Shown: positions 14,247 through 21,340, counted from the stretch's first letter. The stretch: 21,463 nt of DNA from SIG701 sp045577175 (GCA_045577175.1 JAZNHT010000064.1:1-21463), one strand, 5' to 3'. Program-made: numbers and translations. Notes: generated by a model not told the origin, from the letters alone.

Positions 14247-15212
14247 ATGATTCAGGGTCCCGATACGTTTACGTTCAAGCCTGCGCCGTTTTATCCGTTC
14301 ACCGATACGGCGGAGATCGACCGCGTGCGCGCGATCACCAAGGAAGATCTGCTCGCTATGAGCGGAAAGTCCCTCCCCGCAAACAAAAATCTGAGCTTTG
14401 AGGTTATCCGCGCCGAGGAGTTTGAGATGATCATGCTCACCGATATGGTGAAGAGAATCATCGATTCCGACCGCTATGACAAGCAGGTTGTCATGATCAT
14501 GTGCAACCCCTGCCCGACGTACCGCAAGGTTGCGTATATGCTCCGCGAGCTCGGTGTCAACTGCCGCAACGTCAAGTTCTACATGATGGACGAGTGGGCA
14601 GATGAGGACGGCAACGTCGCTCCGCTGACCTACAAGGCAGGCTTCGGCAACGCGTTCTACCGCTTCATGGTTTCCAATATTCTTGACCTCGGTTTCAAGG
14701 AGGAAAACTTCATTTATCACTCCAACAAGGTCACGCCCGACTTCTCCAAGATGCTTGAGGCGGACGGCGAGGCAGACATCGTCTACTCCGGTCCCGGCTG
14801 GCCCGGGCACCTCGCATTCATCGATCCCGTGGACGATTGGTTCAAGCCCACGATGGAGGAGTACTGCGCACAGCCGGCAAAGGTTGCCGCACTCCATCCG
14901 CTCACGATCGCGCAGAACTCCCTGCACGGCTCGTTCGGCTGCTCCGGCGATATTGCAAAGGTGCCGCCGAAGGGTGCTATGATGGGTCCGCGCGATGCGA
15001 TGAAGGCAAAGAACGTGCTCGATATGCACGGCATCACCACCGCAGGCACGAAGGTGACCTGGCAGAGACTGACCTCCCGCCTTGCGATCTTCGGCAAGCC
15101 GACGCAGGAGGTTCCCGCGTCCATCCTGCAGCTGCGTGACAAGCCGACGCGCATCATCATGAGCGATAATCTCGCTTCCACGATTACCCCCGAGGATTAT
15201 TTCCAGTATTGA
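14247..15212 (+). CDS. Divergent glucosamine-6-phosphate deaminase/NagB-like protein
   Basis: This 321-residue protein belongs to the NagB/6-phosphogluconolactonase/RpiA-like superfamily and is longer than NagB (~260) because of an N-terminal extension. It retains the YMMDEW motif (D115, E116; catalytic D72 region of E. coli NagB). It also retains GPGWPGHLAFIDP (182-194), matching GxGxDGHIAFNEP of NagB. In that motif the histidine is kept (H188). The ring-opening aspartate (D141 in E. coli) is replaced by P186 and the glutamate (E148) by D193. This suggests an altered reaction or substrate, such as isomerisation without deamination, or a regulatory sugar-binding role. It is the last gene of unit C, 19 nt after the amidase, and ends at a strong terminator. 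Confidence 0.82.
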   Translation: MIQGPDTFTFKPAPFYPFTDTAEIDRVRAITKEDLLAMSGKSLPANKNLSFEVIRAEEFEMIMLTDMVKRIIDSDRYDKQVVMIMCNPCPTYRKVAYMLRELGVNCRNVKFYMMDEWADEDGNVAPLTYKAGFGNAFYRFMVSNILDLGFKEENFIYHSNKVTPDFSKMLEADGEADIVYSGPGWPGHLAFIDPVDDWFKPTMEEYCAQPAKVAALHPLTIAQNSLHGSFGCSGDIAKVPPKGAMMGPRDAMKAKNVLDMHGITTAGTKVTWQRLTSRLAIFGKPTQEVPASILQLRDKPTRIIMSDNLASTITPEDYFQY

Positions 15213-15218
15213 TATACG

Positions 15219-15257
15219 AAATCTCCCCTGCTCTCTGACGAGGGCAGGGGAGATTTT
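15219..15257. terminator. Bidirectional terminator after unit C
   Basis: A perfect 13-bp stem AAATCTCCCCTGC (15219-15231) / GCAGGGGAGATTT (15244-15256) lies 6 nt after the NagB-like stop. It also serves the convergent HTH gene ending at 15257. Confidence 0.9.
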
Positions 15258-15502
15258 CATTTGAGCAGCTCGTCACAGGAGACACCGAAAATCTCCGCGA
15301 GAACCTTCAGCTCAATGTCTGTCACAAATCTGTCGCCGCTTTCGATGCGCTGAATTGCATTTTTGTCTACGTCGATTCCGTGAATCTGCATCTGTTCCGC
15401 TAAAATCCGCTGAGACATTTTCGGCATGTGCTGTTTGCGCAAAACGTAGATTTTTTCTCCGCAAAGATTGTTTTTTCCCGATTCAGTTTTGTTTTTGAAC
15501 AT
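15257..15502 (-). CDS. Small XRE/HTH regulator
   Basis: This 81-residue protein is essentially one HTH_3 domain. A basic start (MFKNKTESGKNNLCGEKIYVLR) is followed by the helix-turn-helix MSQRILAEQMQIHGIDVDKNAIQRIESG, then RFVTDIELKVLAEIFGVSCDELL. It resembles stand-alone phage/plasmid-type repressors that are also common in Clostridia. The ATG at 15502 has a GAGGG site; the frame continues upstream, but only through the promoter region. It faces the TM2 gene divergently across a perfect 19-bp palindrome, so it probably represses itself and that operon. Confidence 0.82.
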   Translation of the reverse strand: MFKNKTESGKNNLCGEKIYVLRKQHMPKMSQRILAEQMQIHGIDVDKNAIQRIESGDRFVTDIELKVLAEIFGVSCDELLK

Positions 15503-15529
15503 AATACCCTCTATTTTGACATTTAGTGC

Positions 15530-15558
15530 TTGACAAAATAATAGTACCATGTTATAAT
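15530..15558 (+). promoter_or_regulatory. Consensus promoter of the TM2/DUF2752 operon
   Basis: TTGACA (15530-15535) and TATAAT (15553-15558) are perfect, with a 17-bp spacer. A palindrome starts 9 bp downstream, around the predicted transcription start, which is a repressor position. Confidence 0.85.
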
Positions 15559-15566
15559 AACCATAA

Positions 15567-15585
15567 TGACATTCACTGAATGTCA
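15567..15585. promoter_or_regulatory. Perfect 19-bp palindrome, putative HTH operator
   Basis: TGACATTCA (15567-15575), a central C, and TGAATGTCA (15577-15585) form a perfect dyad. The right arm overlaps a minus-strand TTGACA that could be the -35 box of the HTH gene. A related half-site TGACATTTA lies at 15517-15525, next to the forward -35 box. This supports cooperative binding across the divergent promoters. Confidence 0.65.
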
Positions 15586-15608
15586 AAATTGAAAAAGAGG
15601 TATTGACA

Positions 15609-15944
15609 ATGGATCAGCAGAAAATCGACATGTACATTATGACAAACCAGAAGTATTTTCCGGCGGAGAAAATCATGTATCTGAAGGACAAGCTCAGAAC
15701 GATCGACGAGGAGAAGTTTTCTCTCGTTTCGACCGTGGAGATGAAGGAGCCCACCACGCTTTTGCTTGTTTCGCTGTTTCTCGGCACGCTGGGCGTTGAC
15801 CGCTTTATGATCGGTGACACCGGTATGGGCGTTTTGAAGCTGCTCACGGGCGGCGTTTGCGGCATTATGACGATTATCGACTGGTTTTCGATTTCCAAGA
15901 AGGCGAAGGAGAAAAACTTCAATAATCTTATGGCTCTTATTTGA
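15609..15944 (+). CDS. TM2-domain membrane protein
   Basis: This 111-residue protein has an N-terminal cytosolic part (about 1-45). A TM2 domain follows with two membrane helices joined by a short turn: TTLLLVSLFLGTLGVDRFMIGDTGMGVLKLLTGGVCGIMTIIDWFSI carries the family's G-x-x-G-x-DRF and K-x-x-T-x-G-G pattern. TM2 proteins are small, widespread and of uncertain function, often with regulatory partners. ATG 15609 is preceded by AAAGAGG. The next gene overlaps its stop codon, so the two proteins are coupled. Confidence 0.88.
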   Translation: MDQQKIDMYIMTNQKYFPAEKIMYLKDKLRTIDEEKFSLVSTVEMKEPTTLLLVSLFLGTLGVDRFMIGDTGMGVLKLLTGGVCGIMTIIDWFSISKKAKEKNFNNLMALI

Positions 15945-16273
15945 TGGTTCCTTTCAAAAGGGCGGCAGTCACTCTCGCATCCTTTGCGGGGGTGATTGTT
16001 CTTTTCTCCGTCTTTCGCCTGCCGTGCCCGATTTTGGCGATCACCTCCGTGCCGTGTCCGACGTGCGGCATGACGCGTGCGGTTTTTGCTTTTTTGCGAG
16101 GTGATTTTGCGTCGTATCTTTCGCACAATGCAATGGCACTGCCTGTTGCGGCGGCAATCGTGTGCGCGGCTTTTGCCGAAGTGCTTACACGGGTGCGACC
16201 GTTTCTATACGCCGGTGTATCGGCGGTGGCGGCAATGAATTTTGTGTATTATCTCTTTCGCTTGTTTTCGTGA
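15944..16273 (+). CDS. DUF2752 membrane protein
   Basis: This 109-residue protein of the DUF2752 family has the signature CPILAITSVPCPTCGMTRAVFAFLRGDF (about residues 28-55). In it the PCPxCGxTR motif is fully conserved, and it is followed by LSHNAMALP. About three hydrophobic segments predict an inner-membrane protein. The CxxC pair could bind metal or be redox active, but function is unknown in the family. Its ATG overlaps the TGA of the TM2 gene (TGATG), showing translational coupling. It is often near TM2 proteins in Firmicutes and Bacteroidetes, in line with a joint role. Confidence 0.88.
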   Translation: MVPFKRAAVTLASFAGVIVLFSVFRLPCPILAITSVPCPTCGMTRAVFAFLRGDFASYLSHNAMALPVAAAIVCAAFAEVLTRVRPFLYAGVSAVAAMNFVYYLFRLFS

Positions 16274-16274
16274 A

Positions 16275-16304
16275 AAAAAGAGGATGCGGCGGCATCCTCT
16301 TTTT
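16275..16304. terminator. Bidirectional terminator between DUF2752 and veg
   Basis: A perfect 13-bp stem AAAAAGAGGATGC (16275-16287) / GCATCCTCTTTTT (16292-16304) has a 4-nt loop. It serves the forward operon and the convergent veg gene. Confidence 0.92.
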
Positions 16305-16305
16305 G

Positions 16306-16554
16306 TTACACCTCGCCGAGCTCCACGATCTCGAGCTGTTTTGTGAAAATATCCGTGTACTGCAACGTGTGTGACTGCGCCTCACCCGTGCTGTACTCCT
16401 CAATGCGGAATACGTGCGGATATACGCCTGTGATTACGGCAGGGTCGTTTTTTAACTCCAGCTTCGGGTGTGAGCGCGAAATATTTACGTGAATCTGCGG
16501 ATTTGTTCGGTACAGATGCGTAATCTTTCGCTTGATGTGTTCAAGAGTGTTCAT
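16306..16554 (-). CDS. veg: Veg family protein
   Basis: This 82-residue protein begins MNTLEHIKRKITHLYRTNPQ, then has VNISRSHPKLELKNDPAVITGVYPHVF and a YTDIFTKQLEIVEL end. That is the pattern of the Veg family (DUF1021), small basic beta-barrel proteins of Firmicutes. In Bacillus subtilis, Veg is highly expressed and stimulates biofilm matrix genes; its function in Clostridia is not established. The start at 16554 has GGAGGA. The frame runs upstream through the promoter, which I reject as coding. It is divergent from ileS. Confidence 0.88.
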   Translation of the reverse strand: MNTLEHIKRKITHLYRTNPQIHVNISRSHPKLELKNDPAVITGVYPHVFRIEEYSTGEAQSHTLQYTDIFTKQLEIVELGEV

Positions 16555-16578
16555 CTTTCCTCCGATTATGCGTCGAAG

Positions 16579-16599
16579 GCCGCCCGTTTTGGGGGCGGC
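16579..16599 (-). other. Stable hairpin in the veg mRNA leader
   Basis: Arms GCCGCCC and GGGCGGC (16579-16585 and 16593-16599) form a GC-rich stem in the roughly 58-nt leader, between the predicted start (~16612) and the GGAGGA site. It is not followed by a T-run in the veg direction. It may stabilise the mRNA or modulate translation. Confidence 0.45.
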
Positions 16600-16618
16600 T
16601 TTCGCTTTCTGTATTGTC

Positions 16619-16647
16619 ATTATATCATATTTTTTGAAAATTTGCAA
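16619..16647 (-). promoter_or_regulatory. Promoter of veg
   Basis: On the minus strand, TTGCAA (16647 to 16642) and a perfect TATAAT (16624 to 16619) are 17 bp apart. The surrounding sequence is very A/T-rich, consistent with strong expression. Confidence 0.8.
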
Positions 16648-16685
16648 GCAAGGAGACGCCAAAAAATATTTGTAAATTTTTTCTT

Positions 16686-16699
16686 CCGTATGCATACGG
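16686..16699. repeat. Perfect 14-bp palindrome in the veg-ileS intergenic region
   Basis: CCGTATGCATACGG is a perfect dyad placed about 40 bp outside both the veg and ileS -35 boxes. It may be a regulator site for the divergent pair; no binding protein is suggested by neighbours. Confidence 0.4.
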
Positions 16700-16745
16700 T
16701 TGGTGAAAATCATCGGCTGCAACGCGGAAAAAGGACGGCAAATCC

Positions 16746-16774
16746 TTGACAAACGGTGCTTTCTATGGTATAAT
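16746..16774 (+). promoter_or_regulatory. Consensus promoter of ileS
   Basis: TTGACA (16746-16751) and TATAAT (16769-16774) are perfect, with 17 bp between. The leader is only about 40 nt, too short for a T-box. Confidence 0.88.
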
Positions 16775-16820
16775 AATATGATAAAATAGCAAAATAAGCG
16801 ACACCATAAGGAGACGCGAA

Positions 16821-19800
16821 ATGTATAAGAAAGTACCAACCAATCTTGACTTTGTCAGCCGAGAGAAGGAAACGCTGGCGTTCTGGAACGAGAATCATGT
16901 GTTTGAGAAATCGCTCAATCTCAGAAAAGGGGACAAGACGTACACGTTCTACGACGGACCGCCGACCGCAAACGGCAAGCCGCACATCGGTCACGTCCTC
17001 ACCCGTGTCATCAAGGATATGATCCCGCGCTACCGCTGCATGAAGGGATTCGACGTGCCGCGTAAGGCCGGTTGGGATACGCACGGTCTGCCGGTTGAGC
17101 TTGAGGTTGAGAAGATTCTCGGTCTGAACGGCAAGGAGCAGATTGAAGAGTACGGCATGGAGCCGTTTATTGAGAAATGTAAGGAGAGCGTCTGGAAATA
17201 CAAGGGCATGTGGGAGGATTTCTCCGGCACGGTCGGTTTCTGGGCGGATATGGACGATCCGTACGTCACCTATCACAACGATTTTATTGAGTCCGAGTGG
17301 TGGGCGCTCAAGCAGATTTGGGAGAAGGACCTTCTGTATAAGGGATTCAAGATCGTCCCGTACTGCCCGCGCTGCGGTACGCCTTTGTCCACGCACGAGG
17401 TCGCACAGGGATATAAGACGGTCAAGGAACGTTCCGCCGTTGCCCGCTTCAAAGTGAAGGATGAGGATGCATACGTTCTCGTATGGACGACGACGCCGTG
17501 GACGCTTCCGTCCAACGTCGCGCTCTGCGTGCATCCCGCCGAGACGTACGTCAAAGTCAAGGCTGCCGACGGATATACCTATTATCTCGCCGAGGCTCTG
17601 CTCGATACCGTTCTCGGAAAACTGAAAACGGATGATGCACCTGCGTATGAAATCATCGAGACGTTCAAGGGCGCTGATCTTGAATATAAGGAATACGAGC
17701 CGCTGTACGACGGCGCATCTGCCACTGCCGCAAAGCAGCGCAAGAAGGCGCACTATATCACCTGCGACAACTACGTCACGATGACGGACGGTACCGGTGT
17801 CGTTCATATCGCACCTGCATTCGGTGCGGATGACGCCAACGTCGGCAGAAAGTACGATCTGCCGTTCGTGCAGTTCGTTGACGCCGCAGGCAACATGACC
17901 GCTGACACGCCGTTTGCCGGTCTGTTCGTAAAGGACGCTGATCCGAAGGTGCTTGTCGATCTCGAAACGCGCGGACTGCTCTTTGAGGCGCCCCGCTTTG
18001 AGCATGAGTATCCGTACTGCTGGAGATGCGATACGCCGCTGATCTACTACGCACGCGAGTCCTGGTTCATCAAGATGACCGCCGTGCGCGAGGATCTGAT
18101 CCGCAACAACAATACGATCAACTGGATTCCCGAATCCATCGGTAAGGGCCGCTTCGGTGACTGGCTCGAGAACGTGCAGGATTGGGGTATCAGCCGTAAC
18201 CGCTATTGGGGTACGCCTCTCAATATCTGGGAGTGTGAATGCGGCTGCCGCCATGCGATCGGCTCTATTGCCGAACTCAAGGAAATGGCAATTGAGTGCC
18301 CCGAGACGGTCGAACTGCACCGTCCCTATATCGACGCTGTGCAGATTAAGTGTCCCGAATGCGGCGGTGCGATGACGCGCGTGCCCGAGGTTATCGACTG
18401 CTGGTTTGATTCCGGCTCGATGCCGTTCGCACAGCATCACTATCCGTTTGAGAATAAGGATCTGTTTGAGGCACAGTTCCCGGCAGACTTTATTTCCGAG
18501 GCTGTCGATCAGACACGCGGCTGGTTCTACTCGCTCCTTGCGATCTCCACGCTTCTGTTCAACCGCGCTCCGTTCAAGAACTGTATCGTCCTCGGTCACG
18601 TCCAGGATGAAAACGGTCAGAAGATGTCCAAGTCCAAGGGCAACGCCGTCGATCCGTTCGATGCACTGTCTACTTACGGTGCCGACGCGATCCGCTGGTA
18701 CTTCTACACGAACTCCGCACCGTGGCTGCCGAACCGCTTCCACGGCAAGGCTGTCATCGAAGGTCAGCGCAAGTTCATGGGTACGCTGTGGAACACCTAT
18801 GCGTTCTGGACGCTGTATGCCGATATCGATTCGTTCGATCCCACGAAGTACAGCCTTTCTGACTGCGCACTCACTGTGATGGATCGCTATATCCTCTCCC
18901 GCCTCAATACCGCAGTCGGCGAGACGGACGATAACCTCGCAAACTACCGCATCCCCGAGGCGGCAAAGGCACTGTCCTCTTTCGTGGACGACCTCTCCAA
19001 CTGGTACGTCCGCCGCTCGCGCGACCGTTTCTGGGGATCCGATATGACGGATGACAAGATCGCTGCATACATGACGCTGTACACCTGTCTTGTGACGATC
19101 GCAAAGGCATCTGCGCCCATGATCCCGTTCATGGCGGAGGATATGTATCAGAATCTCGTCCGCACGGTTGATCAGAGCGCACCCGAGAGCATCCACCTGT
19201 GCGACTTCCCGACCGTGGACGCGTCCATGATCGACAAAAAGCTCGAGGAGGAGATGAACTTCATTCTTGACGTCGTCGTGCTCGGCAGAAGCGCGAGAAA
19301 CGGCGCGAATCTTAAAAACCGCCAGCCGCTTGCCGATATGTACGTCAAGACGGAGCGCGAGGTCAGCGATTTCTACCGCGCTATCGTGGAGGACGAGCTG
19401 AACGTCAAGAAGGTTGTCTTCACCGAGGACGTTTCCGCGATTTCCTCGTACAGCTTCAAGCCGCAGCTCAAGACGGTCGGTCCGAAGTACGGTAAGGTGC
19501 TCGGTCAGATCCGCGAGGCTTTGGCGAATGTTGACGGCAACACCGCAAAGAACGAGCTGGATACCACCGGCGCACTTCACTTCGATTTAGACGGTGAGAA
19601 AGTCGAGCTGACCGAAGCGGATCTGCTCATCGATGTCCAGCAGAAGGCGGGTTACTTCTCCGCGCAGGATCGCGGTATCGTCGTCGCTCTGAACACGAAT
19701 CTCACTGACGAGCTGATCGAGGAAGGTTTCGTCCGCGAGATTATCTCCAAGATTCAGACGATGCGCAAGGATGCCAACCTCGATGTGATGGATCACATCC

Positions 19801-19967
19801 GTGCGACCGTTACCGGAAGCGAGAAGATTCTCGAAATCATCTCCCGCAACGAAAAGGAAATCGGTGACGCTACATTCACCGATGCGTTCACCGGTGCATC
19901 CGGCGAGATCACCAAGGATTGGACGATCAACGGCGAGAACGTCACGATCACGATCGAGAAGATCTGA
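16821..19967 (+). CDS. ileS: Isoleucyl-tRNA synthetase, long (type 2-like) form
   Basis: This 1048-residue class I aminoacyl-tRNA synthetase charges tRNA-Ile in the cytoplasm. The HIGH motif is H55-H58 in GKPHIGHVL, and the KMSKS motif is K601-S605 in GQKMSKSKGN. The FYDGPPTANGKPHIGH and GWDTHGLPVE blocks are IleS/ValS signatures, as are the CP1 editing segment with TTPWTLPSN and the CWRCDTPLIYYARESWF block. The DUF5915-like C-terminal region (about 880-1048) lacks the zinc-finger end of E. coli-type IleS. Length and C-terminus match the eukaryote-like type 2 class. Members of that class are often less sensitive to mupirocin; this is family knowledge and not shown here. ATG 16821 has an AAGGAG site. 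It is monocistronic with its own promoter and terminator. Confidence 0.96.
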   Translation: MYKKVPTNLDFVSREKETLAFWNENHVFEKSLNLRKGDKTYTFYDGPPTANGKPHIGHVLTRVIKDMIPRYRCMKGFDVPRKAGWDTHGLPVELEVEKILGLNGKEQIEEYGMEPFIEKCKESVWKYKGMWEDFSGTVGFWADMDDPYVTYHNDFIESEWWALKQIWEKDLLYKGFKIVPYCPRCGTPLSTHEVAQGYKTVKERSAVARFKVKDEDAYVLVWTTTPWTLPSNVALCVHPAETYVKVKAADGYTYYLAEALLDTVLGKLKTDDAPAYEIIETFKGADLEYKEYEPLYDGASATAAKQRKKAHYITCDNYVTMTDGTGVVHIAPAFGADDANVGRKYDLPFVQFVDAAGNMTADTPFAGLFVKDADPKVLVDLETRGLLFEAPRFEHEYPYCWRCDTPLIYYARESWFIKMTAVREDLIRNNNTINWIPESIGKGRFGDWLENVQDWGISRNRYWGTPLNIWECECGCRHAIGSIAELKEMAIECPETVELHRPYIDAVQIKCPECGGAMTRVPEVIDCWFDSGSMPFAQHHYPFENKDLFEAQFPADFISEAVDQTRGWFYSLLAISTLLFNRAPFKNCIVLGHVQDENGQKMSKSKGNAVDPFDALSTYGADAIRWYFYTNSAPWLPNRFHGKAVIEGQRKFMGTLWNTYAFWTLYADIDSFDPTKYSLSDCALTVMDRYILSRLNTAVGETDDNLANYRIPEAAKALSSFVDDLSNWYVRRSRDRFWGSDMTDDKIAAYMTLYTCLVTIAKASAPMIPFMAEDMYQNLVRTVDQSAPESIHLCDFPTVDASMIDKKLEEEMNFILDVVVLGRSARNGANLKNRQPLADMYVKTEREVSDFYRAIVEDELNVKKVVFTEDVSAISSYSFKPQLKTVGPKYGKVLGQIREALANVDGNTAKNELDTTGALHFDLDGEKVELTEADLLIDVQQKAGYFSAQDRGIVVALNTNLTDELIEEGFVREIISKIQTMRKDANLDVMDHIRATVTGSEKILEIISRNEKEIGDATFTDAFTGASGEITKDWTINGENVTITIEKI

Positions 19968-19975
19968 ATATAACG

Positions 19976-20005
19976 AAAAAGTCACCCGAGAGGGTGACTT
20001 TTTTT
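19976..20005. terminator. Bidirectional terminator after ileS
   Basis: AAAAAGTCACCC (19976-19987), tetraloop GAGA, and GGGTGACTTTTT (19992-20003) make a perfect 12-bp stem with a 7-T tract. It also ends the convergent DUF4363 gene. Confidence 0.93.
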
Positions 20006-20381
20006 ATATCACCGCCGAAAGCGAGCACGACTCAATCGCGCGCAGCCTTCTGAGCAGCAGAATCAGCTCCGCGCGTGCCTGTCGGTAGGCGGTGTCCTCC
20101 TCCGTTTCCCATCCGGCTTCCAAATCCGCCATCGCCCGGTCGATCGCTTCGATACGTGCGGCGGATACGGTAATCATTGTGATCTGGCGCGTCTCCTCCC
20201 ACAGCGGTTGCAATACACCGATCGCCTCCGCGTACTGCGCAACATCCGTGTCCACCGTGTCGGGCAGAAGAAGGGCGGCGTCAATCAGCTCGTTCAAGCG
20301 ACCGTGCAGAAATATTCCGTTTACCCACACGCCGGCGATGAGCAGCGACAGAATCACAACCGCAGTGATGAACACCTTCAT
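20004..20381 (-). CDS. DUF4363 family protein
   Basis: This 125-residue protein has one N-terminal membrane anchor (MKVFITAVVILSLLIAGVWV). A predominantly helical acidic extracytoplasmic domain follows, rich in Leu, Glu and Ala (residues about 25-120). It fits the DUF4363 family, found beside YetF/DUF421 genes in Clostridia; function is unknown. Its ATG overlaps the upstream gene's TGA by 4 nt (ATGA), so the two are translationally coupled and probably act together in the membrane. Confidence 0.8.
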   Translation of the reverse strand: MKVFITAVVILSLLIAGVWVNGIFLHGRLNELIDAALLLPDTVDTDVAQYAEAIGVLQPLWEETRQITMITVSAARIEAIDRAMADLEAGWETEEDTAYRQARAELILLLRRLRAIESCSLSAVI

Positions 20382-21082
20382 TTGGCTTTCCCCTCCGTAA
20401 TTTTCGATTCGCTTTCGCTTTTGCGGATGAATACCGCGCACTTTTGCTCGTCCACCGTCATGAGGAGAATGTCTGCGCGGCGCATCCCGTTTTTCGCAAG
20501 CGTGCGCTCAATCCATGCCTCGTCCACGTCCGCATCGCGCATGCTGACAGGCATGATTTTCCCATCCACGATCACGGGGAGCGCGACGCCGCTTTCCGCT
20601 GTCTGTATTCCCGCATCCGCGCGTGTCACCGGTGCCGTTTCCGCGTTCGTGAATACGGACAGTTTTCCGTTCTCCTCTAAAATCGCACAGCGCACGTCGC
20701 GGATGTCCGCAATATCCTTCAGCCTGAGCTCGGAGAGAAGCTCCATGATGCCGATCCGCAGCTTGCGCATCTCTTTGACGTTGATCTTTCCTTTATATAT
20801 AAGGATGCTCGGCGCACCGAAGAAAAATTTCCGCAGCGGGGCAACTCTTGAGACGGAAAAAGAAAGAATTACCTCGATCGAAAGCAGAATCAGAATCGGC
20901 ACAAGGGCGTACGCAATCGGTACGTCGGGATCGGAAATCGGGATTACGGCAAGCTCCGACAGCATGAAGGTCGTAATCAGCTCCGAAAGCTCAAGCTCGC
21001 CGATCTGCCGTTTTCCGAGAAAGCGCATCGAAACCAGCAGGATTATATAAATGATGAAAGTGCGCAAAAAGACCGTAATCAT
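20378..21082 (-). CDS. DUF421 (YetF-like) membrane protein
   Basis: This 234-residue protein has three N-terminal hydrophobic helices (about 3-80, including RTFIIYIILLVSMRFLGKRQIGELELSELI). The family signature MRFLGKRQIGELxxxELI is intact, followed by the cytosolic YetF domain (SILIYKGKINVKEMRKLRIGIMELLSELR). Proteins of this family are linked to spore or envelope functions in Bacillus, without a defined biochemical activity. The start at 21082 is set by GAGGTG; the longer frame upstream runs through the rRNA promoter region and is not credible. It is first in a two-gene operon with DUF4363. Confidence 0.88.
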   Translation of the reverse strand: MITVFLRTFIIYIILLVSMRFLGKRQIGELELSELITTFMLSELAVIPISDPDVPIAYALVPILILLSIEVILSFSVSRVAPLRKFFFGAPSILIYKGKINVKEMRKLRIGIMELLSELRLKDIADIRDVRCAILEENGKLSVFTNAETAPVTRADAGIQTAESGVALPVIVDGKIMPVSMRDADVDEAWIERTLAKNGMRRADILLMTVDEQKCAVFIRKSESESKITEGKAK

Positions 21083-21100
21083 ACATTCACCTCGGGAATT

Positions 21101-21130
21101 AGTATGAGCAAAGTCGGATTTGCTATGCAA
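21101..21130 (-). promoter_or_regulatory. Possible promoter of the DUF421-DUF4363 operon
   Basis: On the minus strand, TTGCAT (21130 to 21125) and CATACT (21106 to 21101) are 18 bp apart, ending 18 nt before the start codon. The leader would be very short, so this is tentative. Confidence 0.35.
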
Positions 21131-21170
21131 AAGTGATAAAAGAGCAGGCGGAAAAAGTGCGCTTTCGGGG

Positions 21171-21176
21171 TATAAT
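21171..21176 (+). promoter_or_regulatory. Isolated TATAAT box upstream of the rRNA promoters
   Basis: A perfect TATAAT without a recognisable -35 box at 16-18 bp. It may be an additional weak upstream promoter or chance. The rest of the 21083-21217 gap is A-rich and holds nothing else I can support. Confidence 0.2.
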
Positions 21177-21217
21177 GGAAAAACGCCGAAAAATGGGCAA
21201 AAAATGCGAAAAAAGGG

Positions 21218-21247
21218 TTGACAGGGGAGGGGGTATTGTGCTATAAT
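21218..21247 (+). promoter_or_regulatory. rRNA operon promoter P1
   Basis: A perfect TTGACA (21218-21223) and TATAAT (21242-21247) have an 18-bp, G-rich spacer. The motif CCGCGAGGG begins 12 nt after the -10 box (21259). Confidence 0.8.
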
Positions 21248-21272
21248 AAATGCACTCACCGCGAGGGGCAGA

Positions 21273-21340
21273 TGTCGAAAAAATTTTTTTGAAAAAAGTT
21301 CAAAAAAGGTATTGACAAGCGTGGCGAGTGGTGATATAAT
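21273..21340 (+). promoter_or_regulatory. rRNA operon promoter P2 with UP-like element
   Basis: An A/T tract (about 21274-21308, runs of A and T) resembles an UP element. It is followed by perfect TTGACA (21312-21317) and TATAAT (21335-21340) with a 17-bp spacer. CCGCGAGGG again begins 12 nt after the -10 box (21352). Tandem promoters with UP elements are typical for rRNA operons. Confidence 0.85.

Noticed and set aside
2472..15212. Standard sialic acid (nan) or N-acetylglucosamine operon
   Set aside because: NanE, ROK-family NanK/NagK, a canonical NagB and a transporter are all missing, and the lyase and NagB-like motifs differ.
16775..16820. T-box or other riboswitch before ileS
   Set aside because: The leader after the perfect promoter is only about 40 nt and contains no stem I or T-box sequence.
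16710..19580. A 956-codon open frame on the minus strand, antisense to ileS
   Set aside because: It lies wholly opposite a certain gene; long antisense frames arise here because the codon bias avoids stops on the other strand. No ribosome binding site or family motif is visible.
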